From: Allium sativum
Taxonomy: Eukaryota > Streptophyta > Magnoliopsida > Asparagales > Amaryllidaceae
Direction: 5' to 3'
Length of the DNA: 64,000 nt
Assembly: GCA_030737875.1 (NCBI GenBank)
Contig: CM060926.1
Span: 314,810,922 to 314,874,921, forward strand
Each line of letters starts with the position of its first letter. The first letter of the stretch is position 1. Both the position numbers and the translations under genes were made by a program. The notes beneath the pieces were generated by a model. It was given only the letters and a program-made list of their open reading frames with translations, did not search any database and had not been told where the DNA came from. Below are positions 32,288-45,462 of this stretch, in pieces.

Positions 32288-35200
32288 TATACAACAAAAA
32301 CCGTAAAGCTCATATTGGAAAGTTTGGATTTCCATCATGATGGCTGCTGATTCGAAAGATCGATCACATAGTGCAATACTCCATGGCTTACATCCAGGGC
32401 TTTTGGGAAACACCGTAATGCACATCCGCCTATATCCAGGAAACAAGTATCACCGCGGCTTACACCCAAGGCTTTAGAAAACACAGCTTACTCTATCCAT
32501 CTGGGAATCAGGTATAAGCCCTATCCCTACTAAGGTGGAGCGATCACACCCAGCATATCTTGGTCGACAGAATACATGACAACCCTAAAAGTTTCATCTA
32601 TTCTCATATCAAAAGTATACTGATCTGACCATCAGTTCACCATCATGCCGGTGTGTGAGGCTCGCATATTAATGCTACACAAAGCTATGCTACTTAAAGA
32701 TGTGCTTTGATCATCAACCACAAGGCTCTACTATTCAATAAAAGCCATGATCTATGCATCTCAGCATGTCACATTGTCAGTCCATACCTTACCATTAATT
32801 TCCGCCAATATATAACCTCTAAGCTCGTACGTCTCAGACAAGGGTGTTAAGCAAGAGAATAAATTCTCCGCCACCAAATAGATATTTATTTAGCAGAGAT
32901 CTACGAATATAGCATAAAGGAATATAATGTCAGACACATCATCCATTTGCAAATCCGTTCTGGGTCTAAATGAAACCGGAGGCACCTTATTCCTAGTCCC
33001 ATATGTCCAATACAGGAGAGAGACCCTCGCATATCTGAACAATCAACAAGTACATCCATACAACTACCACTATAACCCCTTCATGGGAACTACCCAAATC
33101 TAATGCACCAGTAGTACTCCATTCGATGTGAAGATTGTCGTTCTTGAATCATCTTAAATATCTTCGACTTTTAATCATCGAATTAGTTATTCAGAATGGG
33201 TTAAACCCGTTCTTTCCAAATAACTTGCGTATCTTATGGTCAAGTGCTATCAAAACACATCATACGCCTCATTCCAATACAGAATATTCTTTTATTCAAA
33301 TATTTACAACTTTAGGGAAAAGTTCCTATTAATTTTATTAAAGATAAGTTCATTTAAACTTATACTTTAATCTTCCTTTGGATATCATTTTTAAAAGATT
33401 TTATTTTATCTTTCCACAACTTAAGCCTAATTAAGGTTTAAGAACTAGTCGGGATTATCGAGCCTTACGGAAGTACCATTTATTTATTAATCCCAGTCCC
33501 AACCTATTCATCCCATGGAGCAAAACTGGTAGTACTCGATATCTAATACCCACGGTGTTATTGGTAAATTTAATTACCATTTCACGTTCAAATCTAATCA
33601 AAGATTTAACTATCACCCAGAGTAAAACTGGTGGTACTCTATTCTTGATCATTTCATGAATTCTATAAATTTTATTATCACATTCACATTTCAATCTAAT
33701 TAAATATTCACTATTCAATGGTTATCCAAATTTTAGGAAATAAATCATGTCTTTACTTGGGTTAAAGAACAAATGTCGTTTAAACTATTATTCGCGGTAA
33801 ACCCACAATCCTCTTCCATAAAAATGGAACTTTCACGGAATTCATAACAGTACACGATCGATATAAATTTTCGTATTGTACTGATACTATAAACAAAATA
33901 ATGGCAAGCCCTTTTAAATTCCATAAATAGTAATGGACTTCCTTCACATAATCTCATCCCGATTATCACTAAATCGGTTTCCATTCAGTTCCAATTTAAT
34001 GTATTAAATTGGAAAACTTTACTTTAGAAAAATTTCCATTAAATCTTAGTAAAAAGATTTATAAATTCCAAATCATATCCTCTCTGTTAATTGGGTTTTA
34101 AGAAAAAATGTAATTTAAAACATCATTCACAATGAACCCAAAATCATCTTCCATTTAATTCCAATTTTATTTATTAAATTGGAAAACTTCACTAATCTTA
34201 ATTAAAAGATTTATTCTTTTCTCAACTGAGTTTAAGAATAGTGTTACGCCATTCACGACAAACCCAAAATCCAATTTGATATTAAATACAAGGCTCTGAA
34301 TAGAAATTATATCGGCTTATATTCAATATCAGATTCTAAAAATAACAGATATCGTGTAGGGAATAACGATATTTGTATCTTCCAAATTCCTCAACAGTAT
34401 CCGTATAATCACGGAATCCAATATCGAAATATTTTAAAGATTATTTCCATTCAAATCCATTCCAACTCATATGTTGGCAAATTCTGGTTAGATTAAAACC
34501 ATTTCAATTCCTTTCAGTTCTCTATTCCAGTTGTTAACTAGTTCATTTAGATAAAATTATCTTTTATCTTTTAAAATATGGAATATTTCATCCAAAAACC
34601 TTTTAGAATCATTTATTATGACTTTATATAATTTTTTCATGTTTTCAATAATTTTATTAAGGCCCTTACAGTCAGTTTCCAATATTGGCCACTGAACTGC
34701 ATCCATAGCAACCTTTTCCAAAACTGATTTGGACATATCTTAAAATCTAACCGTTAGATTTCAAAGCTCTTATTATCATTCCAAACAACTTTTCGACACG
34801 AACCCAACTGTTCTGGTTTTAGGAGAATATAACGGTCGGATCTTCCGTTACGTCAATTCGAAGTTAATGGTTGAAATTCGCGAACGGTCGGTGCACGACG
34901 CGTTCTATTCAAACCATTTAAATATATATAATATATTTAGTCGATTTCTATTTAAAACATACTTTATAAATTGTTTATAAATTAAATTTAAGACGATTTT
35001 GAATTCCTTTTCAATTTTAAATCAAAATTGAATATTCCATAACATTATAAAATTTAAAAATGATAATATTTTCAAAATATCATAGTTTGAAATCAAATCT
35101 TTTCGATATTCATTATAAAATGAATAAATCGACATAAAATTTCATTCTAGTTTAAATGGCGTATATTTACTTAACTCGGCTTCATATATCCATATTTTCA

Positions 35201-37328
35201 TATCCATCCAAAATCGGATATCAAAATCATATTTTTGATTCTTCACTGAATATTATTTTAAAATATTCATTTTTCTGAATTGGAATCAGACTTAATCAAT
35301 TACCATATAATTTTATTTATTTGGATTCCATACATCGTATGTATTCAAAAATAGTGATAAACAACTATTAAACATTCAATTCACATCCAGAGTGCAATTT
35401 ACAACCGTATAAGCATTGAATAATTAAATAATGCTTATAACAGTCTGTCAATCAATCGAATGACATATAATCAAATTCAAGGGAGATGTGAATTAATTAT
35501 CATCCTTGAACCCATGTTTGGTTTTTAATCATCAACAAATAATTGGATGATGTGTAAAATTATCATCCCAATACCCGTGTAGGGTTTACATCACAGTCCA
35601 TGTGAATTTATATAATATTTTCACGGTTTAAAAACGATAATATTTAAAAATGTAACATCCATCAACCACCAAACAAATATTTCAACCACAGGCAATAAAT
35701 ACACATTCATTCACAGATATAATAACTGTAAAAAATAATTTGAGTGAGAGAGTTCTCACATTGATCGGATAGAAAATTGTTTAAATGACGATCATTTCAC
35801 TCAAATTAAATTGGATGTTTAATTTAACCTAAAACTATAACTAGCTCCATTTCTATTCTGGTCAGTTCCATGTTGTACATCTCATTGAGTCGATTCCAAC
35901 GTTTTCAGTTCGTTGAATTCTGATACAGTTCACAAAAGATATAGACATTTAAATATTAATCACCTTAATTACATAATAAATCAAATAAATAAACCTATTA
36001 TTTTTCTAATTACTTTCTTAACCGTCGTTTATCTCCAAGCATCATCACCGTAACTTGCTTTAGCAAAATCGAACCAAACATGATGACTAGGGTTTCATGC
36101 CGCACGATCATCGAGGCGCTAGTCGCCGATCTGACACCACGTTGACGTCCACCAAAGCACTCTCCCCTACGCCCGAATTCTCGGCCAACCCGGTAGCCTG
36201 GTCTTCTCCAGAAATCACTTCAATGGCTGCAAATTCGAGATAAAAATCAGCCTCCTCGGTCCTTTATTTCAGATCACCTCCATACCAATTGAGAGATCGC
36301 GAGGAGATCTATGCTTTTTGTTCTGGAGATTTGAGAATTAATCAATTGATTGAAAATGAATAACGATCAAAATATGAACAAAACCGACCATTTATTCGCT
36401 TGGAGGCGTAGAAGAAAATGTTGACCTCGGGTGGCTTTGACTTAGGGTTTTAATTTTCTAGGGTTTATGTATATATAATTAAGAATTTAATTCACTAATC
36501 GATTCTATTTCGTCTAAACTCCAAATAAAACCCAATGCCTATCGCCCTTAACCAAATACCACCATTCTAGACACAATGGGATATGTTTCGTATGCCAATT
36601 CGACTATTTCGTTCAGTTTTTATCAAAATTAAAATATAAATTTATATAACGGTCAATATTGAATTTCAACATACATTTTAATTTACCGGGACCACATACT
36701 GACTCCAAAAATATGAAAATTGAAATATAGCTATATTTTAATGATACAGTCCTAACCAAATTTATTTCGTCAAATTTGGAGACCGTTTAAATTGAAACTA
36801 AAATTGAAAACGCGTTTAAATTTACAATGCTCACATATTAAATTCAAAAATTATGAAATTTTATACCTGATTATAATTGGACATTCCGAATCCAACAAAA
36901 GTGGTTTCGTCGAAACCAGTGGTCGTTTGCAAAATGACTATTTTTAAAGGCTATATAAAATTTAAAAATATATATAAATCCCATAGTGACTGTTCTAAAT
37001 TTTAAATTGGACTTAGCTTATAATTTATAAAGTGAAATATCAGTTTCTTGCATTCGTTAGAAAATTACAGTACAAAATATTCCAACGTTTCTTGTTTTAT
37101 TGAAATCCGGTTTATATTGAATTCTGATACATTCATTTGAAATTAAAAATCGAGTTTTCAAACTACCATGCCATTTCGAGTTCGTTTTAATTAAATTTTA
37201 AATTTATACGTTCTAACTTTGTTTTAAAATAAATTTCAAATCATTAATTCTCAAAATAAATCATTTTAAGTTCTTAAAATCAATTAAAAATAAAATTTTA
37301 GATTGGTTCCGAAATCTGGGTTGTTACA
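32288..37328 (-). repeat. L3: family-L long LTR, partial, minus orientation
   Basis: Aligns with the L6 LTR from about 44470 onward (CTCCGCCACCAAA, GACAGACAC-like blocks) to the end CTGGGTTGTTACA. At least 5.0 kb. The sequence is AT-rich; 36060-36300 is a GC-richer patch without a sustained reading frame. Interpreted as the host of L2. Confidence 0.72.
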
Positions 37329-38538
37329 GACAATTTGTATGGACGAATGTCTGACAGAGTATTTCCAAAGGATTCACGTACGTTAATCTCTTCAAAAGGA
37401 TCTCTATTGGTGGCAGAGAAGATATCTGTTCTTAGCTTAACAACCAGGGTATTTTTATGGGCATCAATTGGTTATTATCTGGAGGATCTGACGATGTGGC
37501 ATTCAAAGAGAATGATGATCAGATGTTCTAAAAAAGTAATCGTGACCTCAAGCCTCATACCCGAGAAATAACAAAAATCGAGCAGGCACCATGACTAGTT
37601 GGGTCTCACCCAAGCAGGGTGTTTTTTCATATTCTAAAGAAAAATCATATTTGTTCCTCTTTTGTTTCTATATCTCCCAGGAAGTATGGTGGGCCCAAAA
37701 ACCATACGGTGACAATACATTCGATATACTTAAGTTGAATGGGTTGTTGGTCATGTGTGGCCTGGTTGCAAGATGTTCTTTTTGAACCTCAGTGTATCCC
37801 CTCTAGAGAACACTGATCAGAAGGTGGTCTCATACCTTATCATGTTGGAAATCCAATCTCCGATAAGTGCCATGCGGTTTTTGATTATATAATGAATATG
37901 TAGAGCGTGACATGCAAGCTTCTACTAGATGGTTATTTATTTGTGATTTGATAGACACTATTATAATATCACTGGATTTTGATATATCAAAGATGTTTTG
38001 GGTTATCATAAGGTAAAAATCGTCCGTATTTATGTGAGGACTGGTCTTACTATTATCCTTTTGTTTCAAAAAGGATTTCTAAAGTTAAGCAAGTTGTTTG
38101 TCATGTGAATTTATCACTGAAAATATTCCAGACTGATCAAGGGGAATTTTGCTTTGCTTCAAATGTGCTCGGGTCAGACCGAATGTATTTCCAGGTTAGT
38201 TTTTGCGTGGAGCTTCAGAAGAGGAGTAGAATTTGAGACGTATTCCACGTATTTATTAGTATTAATTCCGTCGTGTGTGTTGTGTTGAGATATATGTACT
38301 CCGATTTTGTAATATATATACAGTTCTTTTGTATAAAGGATTTGATATATTGTATTTTGTTTGTTCCGTTATGAGACTTTGATCTTCTTATTCTTCTATT
38401 CTAATATTTCTTTCTCTTCTAACCCTCTAACATCTTTCTATTAGAAATCTGTGATTCGATACTTGAGTTTTGGGCAAGTGATAACATGTGATGTATTATG
38501 ATTGAAAATTCGAACGTTGAATTTTCTAGGTCATTACA
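37329..38538 (+). repeat. L4: family-L long LTR, right part, + orientation
   Basis: Aligns with L5 from about 58530 (TGTATGGA.GAATGTCTGACAGAGTATTTCC) and ends TAGGTCATTACA. A patch at about 38060-38370 differs from L5. No primer site follows, so it is either a 3' LTR or a solo LTR. Interpreted as the host of L3. Confidence 0.7.
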
Positions 38539-38650
38539 GTAAATGCGAACATTTGAAACATTTGAAGCCAAACGTAATAGAAGTACGTATGTATAAACTT
38601 GGTTTTGTGTCAAATTATTACTTATGAGATCGTCATGTAGAATTTTTTTA

Positions 38651-38778
38651 ACCTACATCGATTCCTGCAGTGGTAGATGACAATAATACAACGATAAACG
38701 ATAATACAATGATGACCTACGTCTATTCCTGCAGTGGTAGATGACAATAATACAATGATAAACGATAATACAATGATG
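38651..38778. repeat. 64-base tandem duplication, two copies
   Basis: ACCTAC..CGATTCCTGCAGTGG-type units at 38651-38714 and 38715-38778 differ at only a few positions. Confidence 0.85.
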
Positions 38779-39540
38779 AATCCGATAGAAAATATGGTGC
38801 AAGATGCAGCACGATCAATGTTTCCTACCATTGATTAAGGAGATGATGGGATGAAAATACTGAAGAACCAACAACGGAAGATAAAAAAAATATGATTTAT
38901 TGGATTCTGCTAAGAGGCCGTTGTGGGATGGGTGCATAAGTGGAACCAAATTATCCGTAACCGCAGAATATATCACTATAAAATCAAAATTTAATCTTCA
39001 GAAGTCACATTTATAGCAGTTGTACAAAATGTAAAACGACACATGCCATCCAATAATCTGATGTACGATAGTCATCATAAAATGAAAACATGTATGTCTG
39101 CTTTTGAACTACCATATCAGAAGGCAGATACATGTGTAAAAGGTTGCATGTTGTATTGAAAAGAAGATGCTCACCTTAGAAAATGCTAATTTTGTAACGA
39201 AGACAGATATAAACCAAGAAAAAAAGAAAGGAAGAAGACGAAGATGACGACGATGAGGAGGATGCATAGTCAGATTGGATGTAATGGGTATGTACATATT
39301 TTATGGATTTGGTAGTTACTATTTGATTGTTGGATTCGTAATGTTTTGGATTTTGTGGCACTTGAACGGGTTAGTAGTCGTTTTGTATATATTATGATGG
39401 TATGTTATGATGGAATGTTATGGATTTGGTTTATATTATGATTTGGTGTTATATTAGATTTGGTATTTTTTTACGATGGAATAATACTGATGATATTTGA
39501 TATTGGTGAACTAATTGTGGTTTGAGGGGAAGGAATCGCT

Positions 39541-39834
39541 GCATGTGTAGCAAAAACTACCCAATTTATGATGGCTTGCAGCGGTTTACAGGTCAAAATT
39601 TGCAATGGCTTACGACAGCTTTTATTTCAGATTTGCAATGACTTTTAATTGTTTTCCAGGAAACAAAAAACCTACCACATTCGATGCCACGTGGACAAAT
39701 TGTCGTTGCAAGACTTGCTAAATTGGCAATGGAGCCGCCGCATTTCCAATGGGCAACGATTTAAATTGCGATGGTTATTTGTGACAGCCGCTGATGCTTT
39801 TTTACCGTCGCAAATAACTGCATTGTTTATAGTG
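39541..39834 (-). mobile_element. Possible CACTA (En/Spm-like) terminus
   Basis: On the minus strand the stretch begins CACTATAAAC at 39834, followed by degenerate subterminal motifs of the type TTTGCGACGG / TTGCGATGG (39817 down to about 39560). That organisation is typical of CACTA ends. CACTATAAAA at 38974 could be the partner end, but the flanking 3-bp duplications do not match (TAT and TTT). No transposase seen. Confidence 0.3.
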
Positions 39835-40054
39835 TTTATATATTGTTTGACGCTTTCTATGAATTAGAAAAACGCAAATTTTGTAATAAATTACTGCAAG
39901 CACGTAGGTGTGTAGTATGAAGGTCGAACACAGGGACGAAAATTAAATTTTATTATTATATATTTCGTGGGCGAGTTAGACGAATTTTGGAGGGTTTGAT
40001 TAAAAATAATAAAACTTCAGAATAAAAATAATTGAATAGAAAGTAAAAAAAAAT

Positions 40055-40340
40055 AGGATTACGGTTGAATCTAATCAAACACTCAATCACTAATAGTAAA
40101 TTTAAATTGCAAAGACAACTTGTACTCTACCTAATCTAATTGAATAGACAACACGGGTTGCTTGAAAATAAAATGCAGAAATTAAAAGTGTAGAATAGTA
40201 ATAACAAATATAAATAAAAATCAGGATTACTGTTGAATCTAATCAGACGGTCAATCACTAATGAGAAAATAAATGTAATAGAAAACTGTGCTCTACCATA
40301 TCTAATTGAATAGATGACACAAATTTTCTAGATCCAAGCA
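40055..40340. repeat. Tandem duplication, period 168 bases, about 1.7 copies
   Basis: AGGATTAC.GTTGAATCTAATCA at 40055 and 40223; the second unit continues through CTAATTGAATAGA to about 40340. Confidence 0.75.
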
Positions 40341-41628
40341 GAGTATAGAGAAGAAAAGAAAACTCTCAATACATGGATAAAAGTTAACAATGGGATTATA
40401 TCAGTATTGATATAGGATGTAGCATCCTTTCTAGGTGAATATTTGGCCTAAGAAAAATATATAAAAGAATATTTTCTTTACAAAGCCAAAAGATATGATT
40501 GGATGAGATATTGCTTGGAGATCTTCCTCTTCGACATGTGCCAGCTGATTGGGCTTCATTTTGGTAACGATCTTATCAAATCTTCTACTTTATGGTAATT
40601 AAATATTAAAGAATCTGTTTGATTTCTTTGAGAGGAATATGCCAAACTCTCTAAATCTTTATTAGTGCATATATTATATACATGCATATGAATATATATA
40701 ACACTAGTCCAAATATTCTTCAGAGCAAAGGAGAAGGTGTGTATATTCCTTTCTTCAGCAAAAAAAAAGGCTTGAGACCTTTACCACTGTGCTACAGCTT
40801 CCTTTGTGATTGAAAACTTGTTGATATGGGAAAGCAGCTTTTTTCTTAATAATTGGTCTTTAATTGAATGAACGATAAATTTATTGAACCTGTGAAAACA
40901 CATGAAAAATACGCAAAGTAGTATTTATTTATTTACAAAAGATAAGATATAAGAGAATATAATAAACATATTTTTATGTTAATCAAATGCCCCTACACAT
41001 ATCTTTTACTCATCCTCGAGTAAACAAAAAATTAAAAAAACTAAACTAGACAGGTCACACTCTCATAGGAAACAAGATTGCATTGAGTGTATGCAACAAG
41101 CCTTTAAACCTTTAGGTGTCCCTAGTAGGACGAGTGGTGTATCGTGAGGGTTTTCAACGGATACTACCCACAAATTCCAAATGCAATGTGCAATGATTTT
41201 AATGCAACTATATGAATGCACGGACATATGCAAATGAAAAAAATAAAATAAAATGAAAACATGACATTTTTCAGGAAAGTGGTACAAAAAATTAAGTTAA
41301 CAATTTTTAATCAGTTGATTGTATTTTAGATACCTCAACTTGTCACAAATTTTCAACTCAATTCAAGTTTTCAATGTTAAACTCTAGTTTGGCCAGTTGG
41401 TTCGGTTGATAACATAGTGCAGCCATGAAATAAATTCTTAGTTTGCTTGTCACAGTTTGTAAAGTGGTATTATTATTTCCTTGTGTTTGGCTAGTCAAAT
41501 CAATAAGGTCAAGAAGTGTTTGCGCATCATTGCTTATTCTCTATCTTTATAAAAATTAAAATTTACGATTAATTACACACATCTAACTTAAAAGAGCAAG
41601 GTATACCATCCTAATGGGGGAATTAGGA

Positions 41629-41659
41629 CAGAGCTCGGTGGATTGTGCAGACCGACGCT
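41629..41659. repeat. First copy of a short direct repeat flanking L5
   Basis: CAGAGCTCGGTGGATTGTGC resembles the sequence reunited across L5 (CAGAG at 41765-41769 plus CTTGGCGGGTTTGCAC from 59719). L5 entered the second copy. Confidence 0.55.
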
Positions 41660-41764
41660 GACTGTGTCAACAACATGTCGGTAATCCTTAGGTGTCCAAC
41701 TCATAAAATGAGACCAAGATATACCACTCATGCACTGCCTGGTGGACTGACATGAGAGTTGGGT

Positions 41765-41769
41765 CAGAG
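41765..41769. other. Target site duplication of L5, left copy (CAGAG)
   Basis: CAGAG before TGTAATGACCC; repeated at 59714-59718 after TCGTTGCA. Confidence 0.9.
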
Positions 41770-42673
41770 TGTAATGACCCGCATTTGCAGAGGTATTATA
41801 ATTAATTTATTTAATTATATAAATAGTGATATAGTGAATTAAATGGTGGTTTAATTAAATAAGAGTGAATATTTAATTAAAATAATAATTAAATAATATA
41901 TTTAATTCTGAAATAATCAGAATTAGCCGAAATGGCGATATCGTGTGAACTGGGAAATTCAAAATATATAATTCAGTTTGGAAATTGAATTTAAATAACG
42001 AATATATTATATAAACGAAGATTGAACGTATAAATTATAAATATAATAATAATCGAGCTCAAAATGGCGCGGCAGTTTGCCATTTGGCGATTTGAACTTC
42101 AGCTGAGTATACAGGGTTCGTTTTAAATCGGATTTCTGTGAAACAAGAGACGTTCGGAGCTGGTGAAGTATATTTTTCTAGTGGAAGAGAAAAATCAGGA
42201 TTTCATCGTGTAGATTTTGATTTACGTCCAAATCAAATATTATAAAAATCGCTGTGGAATTCCTTTATAATTTATAAAGGAATTATTTATATTTTAAAAA
42301 GGGATTTCAATATAAATTGAATATCGATAAATCTGAAAGTTTGGAATATCGAGTATAAACTCTGATATGATTTTTTAGGAGCTGAGTGATATCGTATATG
42401 AAGATATATGTTAATATTAAATTATTTATATTAAATTTAATTATATTTAAATATATTTATATATTTAAATGGGTCATTCAGAGCTTTAAAAATAGCCACT
42501 TTTGCAAACGATCTCAGAAATCTACGAAATTAGTTTTATTGAGTTCAAAACGATGATATATAATGGAGTGCCAATTTTCGTGAGGATCGGGATTGGTATG
42601 AAGTCTTACAGACATATAACGTCGAACCAGAATATAATGAAGATATCTAGCAAAAATATCTAAGTTCTTTTGC

Positions 42674-42683
42674 CTATATAATA
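42674..42683 (+). promoter_or_regulatory. TATA-like box of L5
   Basis: CTATATAATA about 900 bases into the LTR, in the place matching the TATA-like box of L6. Confidence 0.4.
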
Positions 42684-43863
42684 CCCCTTAACCATTTTTA
42701 ACCCTAAATCATTTCATTCGAAGTCAACAGAAAACAAGCCGCCTCTGTTCTTTCTTCCAACATGGAAAAATCCTCTTTCATAAATCAAATCAAAACAATT
42801 TCTATAAATCCGAAAAGATGAGTTCTTTGAGTTCATCTTGGGTTCCTCTTCGTATTCATATGCCTTTTTCTGAATTCGATCTCAGGAATAAAACCGACGG
42901 CCTTGGTAACTATCAACGGAGTTAGGGCTTCAATCGCGTATCCACTTTTGTAGTTGCATGATGCCATTCTTCGGTTGCTTAAATTGAACCAGCAGCGCCT
43001 AGGGTTGCTGAAAATTGGGGATTTGATGTATCGATGTGAGTTGTATTTGGGTTTCGGTGGGTGTGAGGTGGGGTTCACAGCAGGTCATAACGGCCAGGGT
43101 TCTGTTCGAACAGGAAGAGAGCGTGAGAAGGAGATGCGGATGGTGGCAAGCAGGGGTGGTCCGGTGGTGTACAACGTCGCCAGAAATCAGGCAAAGGAGG
43201 TGGTTTTCTATGTATGGCCATCGCAAGTACAGGAGTGAATCAGCTAAAATTTGTTAATCTGTAGCTAAGTAATTTATGTAATTATTTTTGTGTTAGGAAA
43301 TTATGGGGTACGGGTTGGTTACAAGGAGCGGTGAAGATAATGAGTGGTGGTTTTAAATTGGTAATGACGTAGGGGTATCCTTTGGTTGAATTATCAGTGA
43401 AGAAATTGTAGAAGCAGTTTTGTGATAAACGTTGTGGGGTTGGATTCGATATTTGAATGAAGAACTGGACGAATTACGTTTTGGTTTGAAGGCCTGTAGC
43501 GTAACCTGTACAGGAACGAAGTAAAAGGGAGAAAGGAGTTTAAAGCTTTGAGTGGTGAATCGAATGATGAGGTTGTGATTGTGGTGGGATTTAGAGACTT
43601 GGAGAAAGCTGCGGCCATGGTGATTGAATGAAGCGGCAGCAGGAGTTTTGTTTGGGGATTAAAGAAACAATGCGGTGCACAAGAGAAGGGGAATAGTTTG
43701 AATCAGTCCAAAGAAGAAGAAAGGAATTTGGCGGATCCTTTATTTTGAATGGGCCGAGATGAGAGGATATAAAGGGTAAGCAAAGCCCAACGGAAAAATC
43801 AAATACAAGTTTTATTTAGTTCAATAATGTTTATAAACTTGTATAAAGTGTAACTTTATCATA

Positions 43864-43868
43864 CATTA
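43864..43868. other. Probable target site duplication of L6, left copy (CATTA)
   Basis: CATTA before L6; TATTA (56920-56924) after it. Four of five bases match. Confidence 0.65.
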
Positions 43869-45441
43869 TGTAACGACCCGGGAAAAGACGACCTTGGTTA
43901 TCCGATATACAACACCTATCGAAAAATCAAAAGTCGAAATTACCGGATAGTCCAAGAAAGAAATTAGAGGGTGAGGATAGATAAGATAGAAAATTAGAAC
44001 AGAAGAAGAAGAAGAACACAACAACATCAGAGTAACACGAATCTCACAGCGGAACGAATAAAATATAATAGACAACATATCTTGAAATCAAAGCAGTATA
44101 TGTATATCATACCATTATCAGAGTACAACACTTTCATCACCGCGGAATAATCAATAGCTAGAAAAATCTTGAAGCCTCCTGCTCCAAGCTCTTCAAGCAT
44201 ACCTGTAAATCCTGACTACTTGACTACCCGTAAATCCTGACAACTCTGGGTCAGTCATGGGACTGGTGTGAGTAAACTCAAATCATTTGGTTTAACTTTC
44301 AAAATCCTTTCGAAAGAAAAGATAATCGTAAGACCAATCCACACATAAACACGGACGGTTTTTACCTTACGATAACCCAAAACACTTTGGAAATCATATA
44401 TTATATGATATTATAATAATGTCTAATCACAAGTAATTAAAATCTAGTAGAACGCTTGCATCTCACGCTCTACATATATAGTATACAAATCAAACTCGCG
44501 GGCACTTATTGGATATTGGATTCCAACTTGACAAGGTATGGGACCACCTTCCGAACGTGTATCTCTAGAGGCGAATACACTGGGTTCAACAAGAACATCT
44601 TGCAACCCGGCCCACACATGACCGACCACTCATTTCGCTTGAGTGTATCGAATGTATATCATCAACGTTTGGGATCAGCAACCGTCTCCCGAAATGGGAC
44701 AGCATCGATAGATTAAAGAACAAAAGGAATTTCTCTAGATAGGTGATCATACATCCTAATGGGTGCGACCCACATAGCCATGCTGCCTGCCCGATTTTTG
44801 TCATTTCCCGGTTGATGAGGCTTGAGGTCATAGCGTATCTTTTGACAGATCACGCCTCCATTACTTTGAATGCCACATCGTCATACCCGCCAAATCACAC
44901 ATTGATTTCACCAAAAATACCACGGGTATACAGCTAAGAGAAACGAATTCCTCCGCCACCAAACGTAAGTACGTTTGAAGAGATCAACTTATGCGATCTA
45001 TTGGATATACTCTGTCAGACACTCGTCCATACACGTTTGTCCTGGGACTGGACAAACCGAAGGCACTATTCTGTAAACAGGATAGCCCTTGCACAACTTC
45101 GTCTTCAATATATTCAGCATACTTGATTCGCAACGCTTATGCCAATACGGAGTGGTTCTCTGGATAATAATCCAACCGGTCTCTCCATATTAACAACGTA
45201 AAATGGTCAAACTTTGATAGTCGGTGATTTAACTATCAAATGAAAACATGTCGGTGTGCAACCAACGATATTATTTCCCAAAGGATGTTCTATCGAACAA
45301 TCATCATTTCATCCATTCGTTCATTCCCCTATTCCTGTTGTTTAATGTTTCGTATTCACTATATTTAGAAAATATATATCATTATCATTGGAAAACATTT
45401 CCATCTCTTGTTTCTATATTCAGAAAACAATTCTGCTTCTC

Positions 45442-45462
45442 ATTTGGAAAACATTTCCAAAT
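45442..45462 (-). repeat. Hairpin, 9-bp stem and 3-base loop, L6 left LTR
   Basis: ATTTGGAAA-ACA-TTTCCAAAT, perfect. Counterpart in L5 at 58139-58161 has ACATTGGAAA-TGT-TTTCCAATGT, with changes on both arms. Confidence 0.8.

Larger units (their letters stand above)
38539..39843. other. Unassigned DNA between L4 and the gypsy-like element
   Basis: No coding region recognised. It holds a 64-base tandem duplication, a purine-rich GA/GAC run (about 39218-39262) and a possible CACTA-type end. Confidence 0.4.
39844..41764 (-). repeat. G1: left part of an old gypsy-like element, non-coding
   Basis: Begins TGTTTGACGCTTTCTA, like the sequence next to the tRNA-Asp-type primer site at 63075 (TGTTTGACACTTTCTA), so it may be the other LTR of the same minus-strand element. 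Also typical of such LTR ends is ACTGCAAGCACGTAGG followed by GGTCGAACACAGGGACG. No open frame of note; the region contains a 168-base tandem repeat. Confidence 0.4.

Noticed and set aside
36060..36300. GC-richer patch in L3 as a captured host gene fragment
   Set aside because: No sustained reading frame or recognisable protein; other L LTRs have a similar GC-richer zone downstream of the TATA-like box, so it is likely part of the LTR.
42954..43257. Overlapping frames of 73-94 residues in L5
   Set aside because: Several frames on both strands overlap, none is kept in L6, and none has recognisable motifs.
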